Part shown: positions 7,947-16,044 of the stretch, piece after piece
Layout: every line of letters starts with the position of its first letter
How positions within the stretch are numbered: position 1 is the first letter of the stretch
Source: Piscinibacter sp943370595
Lineage (GTDB): Bacteria; Pseudomonadota; Gammaproteobacteria; Burkholderiales; Burkholderiaceae_C
NCBI GenBank assembly: GCA_943370595.1
Contig: CALRRO020000007.1
Span: forward strand, 1-64,000
DNA length: 64,000 bases
Reading direction: 5' to 3'
Translations under genes and position numbers: made by a program
Notes under the pieces: generated by a model
What the model was told of the DNA's origin: nothing
Databases searched by the model: none
What the model saw: the letters and a program-made list of their open reading frames with translations, nothing else

Positions 7947-8378
7947 ATGTCCAACACTCAATATGCATTCCTCGACAGAGCTTGTGTGCCCGATCGATCG
8001 GCACTGCAGGCCTCCATCGACGCCTTGGGGTTTGGTCTGCAGCTGCACCCGGACTTCACGCCCTTCACGGACTCAGGCTTCTCCCCCTGCCTGCTCGGAG
8101 GCAAGGAAGGACCGGGCTTTGAGATCTACTATCAGACCAGCTCCGAAGCAACGGGCGGTGACGAAGGCTTCAGTGCTCTTGCTGGAGATCGAGACTTCTG
8201 CATCAGCATGGTCTGGCGCGGCAGCATGAAGGACCTGGCTTGCGTCATGATCGTCAGCTGCGCGCTCACAAAGGACTTTGGCGCGGTTGTTTCCTACGAA
8301 GGCGAGGATCCCTCATCCTTCGACGAGATGCTTGAGGCCACCCAAGAGATTGTCCGAGCCTCTGCAACTGAGGCTTAA
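7947..8378 (+). CDS. Cytosolic protein of unknown family, cassette gene
   Basis: The 143-residue acidic product has no signal or membrane segment. It has an aromatic FEIYYQTSSEA stretch and a CISMVWRGSMKDLACVMI core that suggests an alpha/beta fold. A strong CGGAGGA lies 7 bases before the ATG. The TAA stop overlaps the next attC core (GAG GCT TAA), so it ends in alanine. Confidence 0.75.
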   Translation: MSNTQYAFLDRACVPDRSALQASIDALGFGLQLHPDFTPFTDSGFSPCLLGGKEGPGFEIYYQTSSEATGGDEGFSALAGDRDFCISMVWRGSMKDLACVMIVSCALTKDFGAVVSYEGEDPSSFDEMLEATQEIVRASATEA

Positions 8379-8500
8379 GCCTTCGACCAAGCCAGGGACC
8401 TCCACCGGCTCGGCACCTGGCCCGTGAGGCGGTTCAGGTCATCATCCGTCTCGCGGCCAAGCGCCAACCCGGCGGGAACCGCGCAGCTCACATGTTGGGG
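8373..8500 (+). repeat. attC site, long form (128 bp)
   Basis: Cores are GCTTAAG (8373-8379) and GTTGGGG (8494-8500). Hairpin arms are present with several mismatches. Confidence 0.88.
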
Positions 8501-8509
8501 TGCACACAA

Positions 8510-8935
8510 ATGCTACGAGTCAGCACAGACAAGGCGGAGCTGGACGTCTCACTGATCCACAGCTTCCTCGCGGAGCAGTCCAGTTGGGCTCGGGGGATTC
8601 CGCGGCATGTGGTCGAACGCGCAATCGAGAACTCGCTCTGCTTCGGCGGCTTCCTTGGTGCAACTCAGGTAGCCTTCGCCAGGGTCGTTTCAGACTACGC
8701 CACGTTTGCAAACCTCGTGGACGTTTTCGTCTTGCCTAGCCATCGAGGTCATGGCCACAGCAAGACCATCATGCAAGCCGTAGTGTCGCACCCTGAACTG
8801 CAAGGCCTGAGGCGCTTCATGCTCGCCACGTCCGATGCCCATGCCCTGTACGCACAGTTCGGCTTTGCTTCACCTTCAAGGCCTGGCTCGCTCATGGAGA
8901 GGTACTTTCCCAACATCTACCAAAGTGCACCTTAA
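8510..8935 (+). CDS. GNAT-family acetyltransferase, cassette gene
   Basis: The 141-residue product has the GNAT acetyl-CoA signature in VDVFVLPSHRGHGHSKTIM and a C-terminal DAHALYAQFGFASP segment typical of the last helix-strand of the fold. The acceptor substrate is unknown. I chose the ATG at 8510; an in-frame ATG at 8492 lies within the attC 3' core. The 3' core GTTGGGG supplies a purine run 9 bases upstream. Confidence 0.88.
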   Translation: MLRVSTDKAELDVSLIHSFLAEQSSWARGIPRHVVERAIENSLCFGGFLGATQVAFARVVSDYATFANLVDVFVLPSHRGHGHSKTIMQAVVSHPELQGLRRFMLATSDAHALYAQFGFASPSRPGSLMERYFPNIYQSAP

Positions 8936-9056
8936 ACCTTTGCTCGAGCAGACTCGCACCGCCATGGCAGCTGGCCAGCGAGGCGCCCAGGCTTGGCATG
9001 CGCCTCGCGAGCCAAGCACCGTACCGGCGCTCGCCGTCTGAGCTCAAGCGTTGGCC
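8931..9056 (+). repeat. attC site, long form (126 bp)
   Basis: Cores are CTTAAAC (8931-8937) and GTTGGCC (9050-9056). The hairpin arms carry GCAGCTGGCCAGCGAGGC and are less regular than the consensus. Confidence 0.85.
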
Positions 9057-9097
9057 GTCGCAAAATCTGCTCGCTGCCCATTCAGGCTCCATCACCT

Positions 9098-9961
9098 ATG
9101 TCCAGATCCCGGCTCGGCGCCGTCAAGGCCAGTGGTCCGCTCAGTGCCCTGCTGTTTGCGCTTGTCGGTTGCGCGTCATCGGGAACACCCATCGATCGCG
9201 ACATCGATCTCGTTCTTTCGCCATCCGTTGAACTTGTACTTGCGACCCACAGGTCTTCATTGCCTGTGCTGTCCGAGTTGGTCGCGGTGGATGCAGTGGT
9301 CACGATCGATCACAAGGGCAACCTGGGCCGAGTCGATACCAGCGAACAACAGCAGGCGTTCCAATGGCAGGCAGATGGTCGACTTGCCTCCACCTCCACC
9401 GGAAGCTACAAGACTCCGGATGGCTCGATGAGTGCCTGGATGTCGACTTCCACCAGCCTCTGCGGGCTTGTGCCCTTGCTCACCGAATCCGCAAGCAGGA
9501 GCGTCTCCCGACTGACAACGGCGGTCCCCGCGGGCGGAGTCTTCGTTCCCTTCGGCTTCAGCAGCGAGAGTAAGGGCGCCTCGCGTGCGAGGCTCGTGAG
9601 CTTCTCGACAAGCGCCACCAATCTATGCAAGCCCACGCCCGGCGCTTCGTTCACATTTCAATCCACCCGAGAGGAGCAACGCAGGTTCGAAGGCAAGATG
9701 CTTTCCTCCAACAAGCTGCACACGATCACGGAGTCAGCAACCTGCATGGTTGGACCTACTGAACAGTCAGCCAAAGCTCTCAACCCTTCGCTCGTCGGTG
9801 GCTACTTGCTCGTGAGTTGCTCTTACTCGGACGCATCGAAGTCGCCGCGCAAGTCTGAGTTTGCGTTTCTGCTCTCCTCCGGCCTCTACGTCCCAGTGTC
9901 CGTCCAGTTGAACGAATACCAGACCAATGGCACGCGCTACACGGCTGTTCGGTACAAGTAG
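9098..9961 (+). CDS. Lipoprotein of unknown family, cassette gene
   Basis: The 287-residue product has a lipoprotein signal with lipobox LVGC near residues 22-25. The rest is rich in serine and threonine with a few cysteines, consistent with an exported beta-rich protein. I recognise no domain. It is one of the largest genes of the array. The ATG at 9098 is the first after the attC in this frame that leaves a proper signal peptide. Confidence 0.75.
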   Translation: MSRSRLGAVKASGPLSALLFALVGCASSGTPIDRDIDLVLSPSVELVLATHRSSLPVLSELVAVDAVVTIDHKGNLGRVDTSEQQQAFQWQADGRLASTSTGSYKTPDGSMSAWMSTSTSLCGLVPLLTESASRSVSRLTTAVPAGGVFVPFGFSSESKGASRARLVSFSTSATNLCKPTPGASFTFQSTREEQRRFEGKMLSSNKLHTITESATCMVGPTEQSAKALNPSLVGGYLLVSCSYSDASKSPRKSEFAFLLSSGLYVPVSVQLNEYQTNGTRYTAVRYK

Positions 9962-9971
9962 CCAGAGCGAC

Positions 9972-10025
9972 GGCCAACCCGTCGCTCCGGCAGGGACCTC
10001 CTCCGACCCTCAGCCCAAATATCGA
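9972..10025 (+). repeat. attC site, short and degenerate (about 54 bp)
   Basis: The 5' core region reads GGCCAAC (9972-9978). The right end CAGCCCAAATATCGACC lacks a proper GTTRRRY. Confidence 0.72.
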
Positions 10026-10032
10026 CCGACAC

Positions 10033-10455
10033 ATGTCTCTCGTGCTGCCTTTCGCCCGGCTCAGAACTGCCGCCCTGGCCGCAATCAGCTCGGCACTGGT
10101 CGGCTGTGCCAGCGCTCCTGGTTGCGCATCAGGCCAGACAGCCGCAGTTCAGGACCTCATCTACTTCGGAACCGACACTCCCGCCGGGTCGGTCTCACCT
10201 CAGGCTTGGGCGGAGTTCCTCGCAGAAACAGTCACGCCGAGGTTTCCAGATGGGCTGACTGTCTGGCCGGCAACGGGCCAATGGCGGGCAGCTGTCGGCT
10301 CGATCACGAAAGAGTCAACCTTCGTTCTCAGCCTCGTTCACCCTGGCAACGGGGCGTCAGAGCAATCGGTACGTGAGCTGATCCAGTCCTACAAGGCCCG
10401 CTTCCAGCAAGAGGCAGTGCTTCGGGTTCGGTCGCCAGCCTGCATCTCCCTGTAG
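10033..10455 (+). CDS. DUF3574 lipoprotein, cassette gene
   Basis: The 140-residue product has a lipobox (LVGC near residue 22-25) followed by the DUF3574 pattern: DLIYFGTDTPAG, VSPQAWAEFLAETVTPRFPDGL, then GQWR and a KESTFVLSLVHPG strand. Proteins of this family are periplasmic lipoproteins of unknown function. The ATG lies about 8 bases after the decayed attC end. Confidence 0.87.
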   Translation: MSLVLPFARLRTAALAAISSALVGCASAPGCASGQTAAVQDLIYFGTDTPAGSVSPQAWAEFLAETVTPRFPDGLTVWPATGQWRAAVGSITKESTFVLSLVHPGNGASEQSVRELIQSYKARFQQEAVLRVRSPACISL

Positions 10456-10479
10456 CGGGCTCGCTGTACGCGCAGTGAC

Positions 10480-10606
10480 GCCTGCCCCCGCTCGAACCGG
10501 GGACACCCACCGCCATGGCACTCGGCCCGCGACGCGCTCAGGCCCATCCTGCTCCTCGCGGGCCAAGCACCACGCCGTGTCCGCCCCTTCAACTCAAACG
10601 TCAAGC
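10480..10606 (+). repeat. attC site, long form (127 bp)
   Basis: Cores are GCCTGCC (10480-10486) and GTCAAGC (10600-10606). Hairpin arms GCACTCGGCCCGCGA and CGCGGGCCAAGCACC are present. Confidence 0.9.
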
Positions 10607-10607
10607 C

Positions 10608-11045
10608 TCACCGGACCTCAATCGTGGCGCGCATTCCGGCTTCCAGATGGCTTCGCGTAGACATCACGTCTTCAAACTTCCCTGTCCGCACAGGCAGTAA
10701 CCACCATTCCGCCGTTCCTCCAGGAGCTACTTCAAGGCGCCTCACGGGGCCGTACACCTCCGCTATCGTCTTTCCGTTCGGGCCCAACACAACCACCTTG
10801 CGCGAGTACACGGCATCTGCCAGTCCCTGCGAGCCAAAGTAGTAGGAGTTCGGGCTCGGGTTCTCCAAACGCAGCACGTACAGCTTGCCTGTCTCCAGCG
10901 TCAACGTGTCGGGGCTGAAGCGGTGTTCTCCCTTGGCATTGCCCAGCGTCATGGTCACCTGAGTCGGTTCCTGCCTGGTCAAGTCGCCAACGGCGTAAAC
11001 GAGGCTGCTTGCACACAGCAGCGCGGCCATACAAGTGCCCTTCAT
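10608..11045 (-). CDS. Cupredoxin-like secreted protein, inverted cassette gene
   Basis: The 145-residue product has a signal peptide (about residues 1-19) and the beta-rich layout of plastocyanin/cupredoxin-like proteins: EHRFSPDTLTLETGKLYVLRLENPSPNSYYF, a GLADAV loop and an AEWWLLPVRTGKFED strand. The classical Cys-His-Met copper triad is not obvious, so metal binding is uncertain. It is read against all other cassette genes, has its own GGAG upstream of the ATG at 11045, and its stop lies one base from the preceding attC core. It must have its own promoter in the 108 bases between 11046 and 11153. Confidence 0.85.
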   Translation of the reverse strand: MKGTCMAALLCASSLVYAVGDLTRQEPTQVTMTLGNAKGEHRFSPDTLTLETGKLYVLRLENPSPNSYYFGSQGLADAVYSRKVVVLGPNGKTIAEVYGPVRRLEVAPGGTAEWWLLPVRTGKFEDVMSTRSHLEAGMRATIEVR

Positions 11046-11153
11046 ACCTGTCTCCTCGTCCGGTTGCTCTGGTGGGGTCGGCGCAGCGGTCGCTCTTGAC
11101 GCAGGCTACGGCAACTCAGCTTCACAAGGAACAATGCCAGTTTGCGCAGTGAG

Positions 11154-11282
11154 GCCTAACCCTGCACTCGAGCGGAGGCCCCAACCGGAATGGCACTTGG
11201 CCTTCGAAGCGCTGCAGGTCTATGCTCCACCTCGCGGGCCCAGCGCCATTCCGGCTCCTGCCCCTCAGCTCAAGCGTTAGGC
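11154..11282 (+). repeat. attC site, long form (129 bp)
   Basis: Cores are GCCTAAC (11154-11160) and GTTAGGC (11276-11282). The hairpin is present with loop CAGGTCTATGCTCC. Confidence 0.95.
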
Positions 11283-11302
11283 CGCACAGGGAGCCTCATC
11301 GA

Positions 11303-11827
11303 ATGTCGGAGTCAGAGTTCGAAACCAAGCGTCTCGTTGTTCGTCGCTGGCGAGACTCCGATCTCCCTGCCCTGCTGGATGTGTATGGCGACGCCGAAGC
11401 CATGCGCTGGGTGGGCGACGGCCAGGCCATCACGCACGAGGAGTGCGTCCAGTGGCTTGCGGTCACACGAAGCAACTACGAAAGGCGCGGCTACGGCATG
11501 TTCGCCATCGAGAGGCGCTCCTCACCTGGTGCCATCGGCTTCTGCGGCATCGTCCATCCTGGCGGCCAGCAAGACCCAGAGGTCAAGTACGCCCTGCTGC
11601 GTGCTCATTGGGGTCAGGGCTTCGCCACTGAGGCTGTCTCGGGACTCATCACCTATGGCGCCCGTACCCACCATCTGGCGTTCATCATCGCGACCGCAGC
11701 GCCGCAGAACTTCGCCTCGCACCGGGTGCTGCTCAAGGCTGGCATGCAACGGGGTAAGCTACGCGCCAACGACGATGGAACGCAAACCCAGTTGTTCCAC
11801 TGGTGCACCATTCAGAGTGCGGCCTGA
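11303..11827 (+). CDS. RimJ/RimL-type GNAT acetyltransferase, cassette gene
   Basis: The 174-residue product matches the Acetyltransf_3 (RimJ/RimL) layout: ETKRLVVRRWRDSDLPALLDVY at the start, an acetyl-CoA loop in ALLRAHWGQGFATEAV, and the NFASHRVLLKAGM segment. Family members acetylate protein N-termini or small amines; the target here is unknown. The TGA stop lies in the 5' core of the next attC and the protein ends Ala-Ala. Confidence 0.9.
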   Translation: MSESEFETKRLVVRRWRDSDLPALLDVYGDAEAMRWVGDGQAITHEECVQWLAVTRSNYERRGYGMFAIERRSSPGAIGFCGIVHPGGQQDPEVKYALLRAHWGQGFATEAVSGLITYGARTHHLAFIIATAAPQNFASHRVLLKAGMQRGKLRANDDGTQTQLFHWCTIQSAA

Positions 11828-11948
11828 CCCCGCGCTCAAGCGGAATCGCACCGGGATGGCACGTGGCCCGCGGGGCTCCCAGGCTTGGCATCCGCCACGC
11901 GGGCCAGGTGTCATGCCGGCGCTCGCACTCTCAGCCCAAACGTGAGGC
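11822..11948 (+). repeat. attC site, long form (127 bp)
   Basis: Cores are GCCTGAC (11822-11828) and GTGAGGC (11942-11948). The hairpin is present. Confidence 0.92.
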
Positions 11949-11967
11949 CGCAAGTCCTTCTCCCTTC

Positions 11968-12396
11968 ATGCCGCTCATCTCTGCGACACGCCTGAGAATC
12001 CGTTCGCCGTGGTACCTGCCTGCGTTCTTCCTGCAGGCGTTCCGTTCTGCCAATCAGGCCAAAGGCGCGCCTGGCAACTTGGCGGTGGCCGTGCTCAACG
12101 ACACGCAACGAACGTTCTGGACATGTTCGTCCTGGGTCGATCAGGAGGCGATGCGCACCTACATGTCGTCCGGGGTGCACCAGAAGGTCATGCGGAAGCT
12201 CGCACACTGGTGCGACGAGGCTTCTGTCGTCCACTGGGAGCAGGATTCACCAGATCTGCCGAACTGGTTGGACATACATCGACGAATGCAGCAGGATGGC
12301 CGTTCCTCTCGCGTTGCCCATGCTTCACCAGCGCACCTTGCATTCCGAGTGCCGCCACCGGATCTCCCCAAGTCGAGGCCGGTCAGGTTGAAGTAG
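11968..12396 (+). CDS. DUF3291 / monooxygenase-like ferredoxin-fold protein, cassette gene
   Basis: The 142-residue product resembles DUF3291 and related antibiotic-biosynthesis-monooxygenase-like dimeric barrels. The recognisable parts are SPWYLPAFFLQAFRSA, RTFWTCSSWVDQEAMRTYM and HQKVMRKLAHWCDEASVVHW. The second half after about residue 105 is low in structure and has no match that I know. Function is unknown. The ATG at 11968 lies 19 bases after the attC core. Confidence 0.72.
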   Translation: MPLISATRLRIRSPWYLPAFFLQAFRSANQAKGAPGNLAVAVLNDTQRTFWTCSSWVDQEAMRTYMSSGVHQKVMRKLAHWCDEASVVHWEQDSPDLPNWLDIHRRMQQDGRSSRVAHASPAHLAFRVPPPDLPKSRPVRLK

Positions 12397-12431
12397 CTGT
12401 CCCTGCATCAGCTCAACCAGTCCGCATTGCA

Positions 12432-12501
12432 GCCGAACCTTTCGCTCGAGCCAGGGACTTCCACCGGCATGGCGCTTGGTCCCTCAGCTCAGGCGTTAGG
12501 G
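12432..12501 (+). repeat. attC site, intermediate form (70 bp)
   Basis: Cores are GCCGAAC (12432-12438) and GTTAGGG (12495-12501). The left half of the hairpin is kept up to CATGGCGCTTGG and then joined to CCCTCAGCTC. Confidence 0.88.
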
Positions 12502-12709
12502 AGCTCAGTCGCAACGAGTCTTGCTGCCGCGCTCAGAGTCCCAGGTCCGAGGGTCTGGGCCGCCCGTCCGCCGGCGGCGGCACACCACCGAAGCCCTGCC
12601 AACAGAATCCCCCGAGGAGTAAGCTGCCATCGCCTCAAGGCGGGTAAGCCATCAGCGCAAGCCGTGCTTCCGCCTTGGCTGCTTTCGCCCAACTTCTCGG
12701 GAGCCCACC

Positions 12710-12964
12710 ATGAACACCCGCACTCTCGGCCTGGTCGCCGCCAGTTCATTCGCCTCGTTTGCCCTGGCCGTCGCATTCATGCCGTCGGCAAAGTCCCAGA
12801 TCGTCGCCATTCCAAGCTATGTTCCGATCGGCGTGTCAGCCAGCGGCAACTCAAGCACGGTCTGGTTCCATGAACCTTCTTCGCGCCAGGCGCTGGCTTG
12901 CCAGACCGTTCAGCAGGGCTCCGGCTTGTCGAGCATTCAGTGTGCCTCGGCCAAGCTGCCGTAG
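12710..12964 (+). CDS. Small secreted protein, cassette gene
   Basis: The 84-residue product has a clear signal peptide (residues 1-29, ending AKSQ) and a mature part of about 55 residues with two cysteines, likely disulfide-linked. No family is recognised. The gene has a long leader of 208 bases after the attC (12502-12709) in which I see no other gene; this could hold a promoter. A GGGAG precedes the ATG. Confidence 0.7.
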   Translation: MNTRTLGLVAASSFASFALAVAFMPSAKSQIVAIPSYVPIGVSASGNSSTVWFHEPSSRQALACQTVQQGSGLSSIQCASAKLP

Positions 12965-12979
12965 CCGCTCAGGCTCGGC

Positions 12980-13038
12980 GCCCTCATCCTTCGCTCGCGC
13001 CCGGGACGTCGACCGGCCCTTCAGCGCAAACGTTGGGC
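12980..13038 (+). repeat. attC site, short form (59 bp)
   Basis: The 5' core is degenerate (GCCCTCA at 12980-12986); the 3' core is GTTGGGC (13032-13038). There is no hairpin. Confidence 0.82.
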
Positions 13039-13062
13039 CGCACAGGCCACCAGGAGAGCAAT

Positions 13063-13515
13063 ATGACCTCACGTCGCTCGGCTCTTGTGTTCGCGTCGTC
13101 TCTGCTCCCCGCCGCTGGATGTACGGGCATGAAGCAGGGCGCTCCCAGAACCGACCTGTTGGAACAGGTGCGCCAGTCGGAGCTTTCGTTCTCCGCCGCC
13201 ATGGCCGCCAGAGATCTGAAGGCTTTCGCCGGCTTCATCGCCGAGGATGCAGTCTTCATCAACGGAGGCCAGCCTCTCCGGGGAAGGGACGCCATCCTCA
13301 AGTACTGGGAGCGCTTCTTCGCCGGCCCCACGGCGCCCTTCTCCTGGAAGCCAGACATTGTCGAAGTCGCGGCAGCTGGAACTCTCGGCTACACCGAGGG
13401 GCCGGTCACCGCGTCTTCCGGGGCGAGCGAGCTGCGCTTCTACACAACCTGGCAGCGCCAGGCGCAAGGAAGCTGGATGGTCATCTTCGACAACGGCTAC
13501 CGAGTATGCAGCTAG
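13063..13515 (+). CDS. SnoaL-like/DUF4440 NTF2-fold lipoprotein, cassette gene
   Basis: The 150-residue product has a lipobox (PAAGC near residues 16-20) and then an NTF2-like fold of the DUF4440 type: an N-terminal helix pair, DLKAFAGFIAEDAVFINGGQPLRGRDAILKYW, and closing beta strands LRFYTTWQR and WMVIFDNGY. Such proteins are often called ketosteroid-isomerase-like, but enzymatic activity cannot be inferred. A CAGGAGAG precedes the ATG. Confidence 0.87.
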   Translation: MTSRRSALVFASSLLPAAGCTGMKQGAPRTDLLEQVRQSELSFSAAMAARDLKAFAGFIAEDAVFINGGQPLRGRDAILKYWERFFAGPTAPFSWKPDIVEVAAAGTLGYTEGPVTASSGASELRFYTTWQRQAQGSWMVIFDNGYRVCS

Positions 13516-13526
13516 CCGCGAGCGCG

Positions 13527-13655
13527 GCCCAACCCTAAGCTCGAGTCAGAGACCTCCACCAGCATCGCTCTTGGCCCGCGTCCCGGCGTGGTACACCATC
13601 CGTCCAGCGGGCCAAGCAACATGCCGGTTCCGGCCCTTCAGCGCAAACATCAAGC
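13527..13655 (+). repeat. attC site, long form (129 bp)
   Basis: The 5' core is GCCCAAC (13527-13533). The 3' core ATCAAGC (13649-13655) is off consensus. Confidence 0.88.
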
Positions 13656-13671
13656 CGCAAAGGCAATCACA

Positions 13672-14197
13672 GTGCCAACCTCGTCCATCCGCAAGCCACA
13701 GGTCTGCGTGCTCGGCAGCGCCGAGGCAGGTTCCGCCGCATACGAACTTGCTGGTCAGGCCGGTGCACTTCTGGCGCGTCACGGAATCACAGTCGTCAGC
13801 GGCTGCGGCAGTCCTGCCACGCGGGTGGCCGCTGAGCGCGCCATCGCCGTTGGGGGCCTGGTGCTCAGCATCGTTCCACCCGACGAGATGCCTCCACCGG
13901 ACTGGCCAGCCACAGTTGTCGTGCCTTGCGGCATGGGCGATGCGCGAAACCTTCTCATGGCGCTGGCTGGCGATGCCTGCCTCGTCATTGGCGGCCGCGC
14001 AGGGACCATCTCGGAAGTCTGTCTTGCCCTGGTTGCACAAGCGCCCTCTTCTGCCGTTGGTCGGCTGCGGCGGGTGGTCGGAGTCACTGCCGTCCAACCC
14101 ACTCGACGAGCGCAAGAACTCGCCCATCCTTCCCTGGGCCAGCATCAGCGAGTTGGAGCGCCAGCTGCGCCAGTTGCAGCTCATTCGCTCCGCCTAG
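13672..14197 (+). pseudogene. SLOG/TIGR00725-like Rossmann-fold gene with a frameshift, cassette gene
   Basis: From a GTG at 13672 the frame reads QVCVLGSAEAGSAAYELAGQ, GITVVSGCGSPATRVAAERA, then MGDARNLLMALAGDACLVIGGRAGTISEVCLAL. This is the pattern of the SLOG superfamily (LOG/lysine-decarboxylase-like nucleotide-binding proteins). Near 14030-14040 the sensible reading jumps by one base to KRPLLPLVGCGGWSESL and ends properly at 14195-14197. The unshifted frame instead runs through the next attC. Either a one-base insertion inactivates the gene, or the assembly has an error. Confidence 0.78.
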
Positions 14198-14216
14198 GCC
14201 GAGTCAGGCGATTGCG

Positions 14217-14345
14217 GCCCAACCCTTCGGTCGAGCCGGGGGCTTCCAGCGGGCTGGCACTTGGCCCGTGAAGCACTCTGGCTTATCGTCCGCTTCGCGA
14301 GCCAAGCGCCATCCCGGCTCCGGCCCCTCAGCTCAAACGTTAGGC
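14217..14345 (+). repeat. attC site, long form (129 bp)
   Basis: Cores are GCCCAAC (14217-14223) and GTTAGGC (14339-14345). The hairpin is present with loop CTGGCTTATCGTCC. Confidence 0.95.
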
Positions 14346-14366
14346 CACCCAACGAGACACCCGTCT

Positions 14367-14855
14367 ATGCCATCAAGCGCTACATTCCAGACACAGAACA
14401 TCGAGTGGCAAGCAAAGCTGCAAGGTGTCCAGTTGGCCCCCTTTCGTTCTCGCGCTCTGGCCTTCCTCCTGGACACGATGCTCGTTGTTCTTCTGCTTGC
14501 TCTGCCCGGAGCTTGGGCCATGCTTCAGGGCCCTCGCACGGGGACCTTGACACTTTCCTTTGAGTTTGGGGGGCTTGCAAGCGTTGCCCTCGCGGTCTCC
14601 TACTTTGGTCTGAGCACCTACTTGGGCAAAGGCCGCACGATCGGGAAGTTTCTCTTCGGCATCCGGGTCGTGTCAGTGATTCACAGTCACATGTCCCTGT
14701 GGCACTCCATCGAGCGGGCGCTGGGCTATGCGGCTTCTTCACTCGAAGCAGGGTTCGGGTTCTTGCAGTTCTTCACGCACCCGAACCGCCAGACCGTACA
14801 CGACCGAATCGCCGAGACAATCGTTGTCGTGTCACCTCGGCGAAAGGCTGCCTAG
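14367..14855 (+). CDS. RDD-family membrane protein, cassette gene
   Basis: The 162-residue product follows the RDD pattern: an R-x-x-AFLLDTMLV first helix (residues 27-50), a second helix near 65-83, the GKGRTIGKFLFGIRVV motif, and a closing QTVHDRIAETIVV. RDD proteins are small membrane proteins of mostly unknown function, some linked to sodium/proton transport. The TAG stop overlaps the next attC core and the protein ends Ala-Ala. Confidence 0.9.
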   Translation: MPSSATFQTQNIEWQAKLQGVQLAPFRSRALAFLLDTMLVVLLLALPGAWAMLQGPRTGTLTLSFEFGGLASVALAVSYFGLSTYLGKGRTIGKFLFGIRVVSVIHSHMSLWHSIERALGYAASSLEAGFGFLQFFTHPNRQTVHDRIAETIVVVSPRRKAA

Positions 14856-14976
14856 CCCTTCGCTCGCGCGGACTCGCGCCCGAATGGCACGTGGCCTGCG
14901 AGTCGCTCCCGCTCGGCATGCGCCTTGCGGGCCGGGCACCACTTCGGCGCTCGCTCTCTTAGCTCAAACGCTTGGC
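14850..14976 (+). repeat. attC site, long form (127 bp)
   Basis: Cores are GCCTAGC (14850-14856) and GCTTGGC (14970-14976), each one base from consensus. The hairpin is present. Confidence 0.88.
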
Positions 14977-15001
14977 AACCCGAACAAGCACTCTGCTCCG
15001 C

Positions 15002-15073
15002 ATGCTCCGTACCAAACGCGCTCTACTTTCCGTGGCCACAATCACTGCTTTCTCAGCCCTGTCTCAAGGCTGA
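15002..15073 (+). other. Cassette with only a 23-codon leader-like frame
   Basis: The cassette body 14977-15172 holds no full gene. An ATG at 15002 opens 23 codons that look like the start of a signal peptide (MLRTKRALLSVATITAFSAL) and stop at TGA 15071-15073. The rest of the body has an open but unremarkable frame. It is probably a truncated exported-protein gene; a true short peptide cannot be excluded. Confidence 0.35.
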
Positions 15074-15172
15074 GGTGCAGTCTGGCCGCAGCAGCGCGAT
15101 TTCCAGCAACTACCGCCCGCAAGTGCGCTTCGCGCTGGGCTCGCTGGATTGGCTTGTCCGAAGGCAGGGCTT

Positions 15173-15301
15173 GCCCAACCCGTCTATCGAGCCAGGGACG
15201 TACACCGGCAAGGCGCTTGGCCCGCGAAGCTCTCGCTGTCATCATCCGCTTCGCGGGCCAAGCACCATGCCGGTTCCTGGACCTCAGCTCAAACGCCAGA
15301 G
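15173..15301 (+). repeat. attC site, long form (129 bp)
   Basis: The 5' core is GCCCAAC (15173-15179). The 3' core is degenerate, GCCAGAG (15295-15301). The hairpin is intact. Confidence 0.9.
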
Positions 15302-15317
15302 CACACAAGCCGCCGCC

Positions 15318-15956
15318 ATGCTGTCCACCACAAACGTACTTCTGTTCGCCAGTGCAGCCCTGCTGATGGCTCTCACACCGGGCCCGAACATGATCTATCT
15401 GATCTCGCGCTCGTTGTGTCAGGGCCACGCGGCAGGTGTCATGTCATGGTTTGGCGTGGTTCTTGGCTTCACCGTTCACATGGTTTGCGCTGCGGTGGGT
15501 CTGACGGCTCTTTTCATGGCTGTCCCTCTCGGGTACGAGGTACTCAAGTTTGCCGGCGCCGTGTACCTGCTTTGGCTAGCGTGGCAGGCAGTTCGTCCGG
15601 GTTCAAGGTCGCCATTCGAAGCGCGAGATCTCCCCGCAGAGTCGCCGCGCAAGCTGTTCACCATGGGCCTGCTTACCAGCATCCTCAACCCGAAAGTGGC
15701 AATCTTCTATTTGTCGGTACTGCCTCAGTTCGTTTCTCCTGAGTCGGGGTCAGTGCTCGTGCAAAGCCTGCTGCTTGGGACCATGCAGGTTTGCATCGGG
15801 TCCACGGTAAACCTTGTGGTCACGCTATCGGCTGCAAGCATTGCTGCTTGGTTCGCCAAGAATCGCCAGTGGCTGGCCGTGCAACGCTACCTCATGGGCA
15901 TTGTGCTCGGTGTGCTTGCCATCAAGCTCATCACTCAGCAGCGAAATGCGGCCTGA
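15318..15956 (+). CDS. LysE/RhtB-family amino-acid exporter, cassette gene
   Basis: The 212-residue product is a LysE/RhtB-type inner-membrane exporter. It has six likely helices and the family motifs ALTPGPNMIYLISRSLCQGHAAG near residues 18-40 and LGTSILNPK-type GLLTSILNPKVAIFYLSVLPQFV near 120-143. Members export amino acids or homoserine lactone-like molecules; the substrate is not predictable here. The TGA stop sits in the next attC core and the protein ends Ala-Ala. Confidence 0.93.
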   Translation: MLSTTNVLLFASAALLMALTPGPNMIYLISRSLCQGHAAGVMSWFGVVLGFTVHMVCAAVGLTALFMAVPLGYEVLKFAGAVYLLWLAWQAVRPGSRSPFEARDLPAESPRKLFTMGLLTSILNPKVAIFYLSVLPQFVSPESGSVLVQSLLLGTMQVCIGSTVNLVVTLSAASIAAWFAKNRQWLAVQRYLMGIVLGVLAIKLITQQRNAA

Positions 15957-16025
15957 CCCTTCGCTCGAGCGGACCTCCACAGGCTTGGTACTTGGCCCGC
16001 AAGCCCGTCAGCCCAATCGTCAGGC
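15951..16025 (+). repeat. attC site, intermediate form (75 bp)
   Basis: Cores are GCCTGAC (15951-15957) and GTCAGGC (16019-16025). The left hairpin arm is kept to CTTGGCCCGCAAGC and then joined directly to CCGTCAGCCC. Confidence 0.88.
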
Positions 16026-16044
16026 ATCGAAGGAGGTACCAAGC

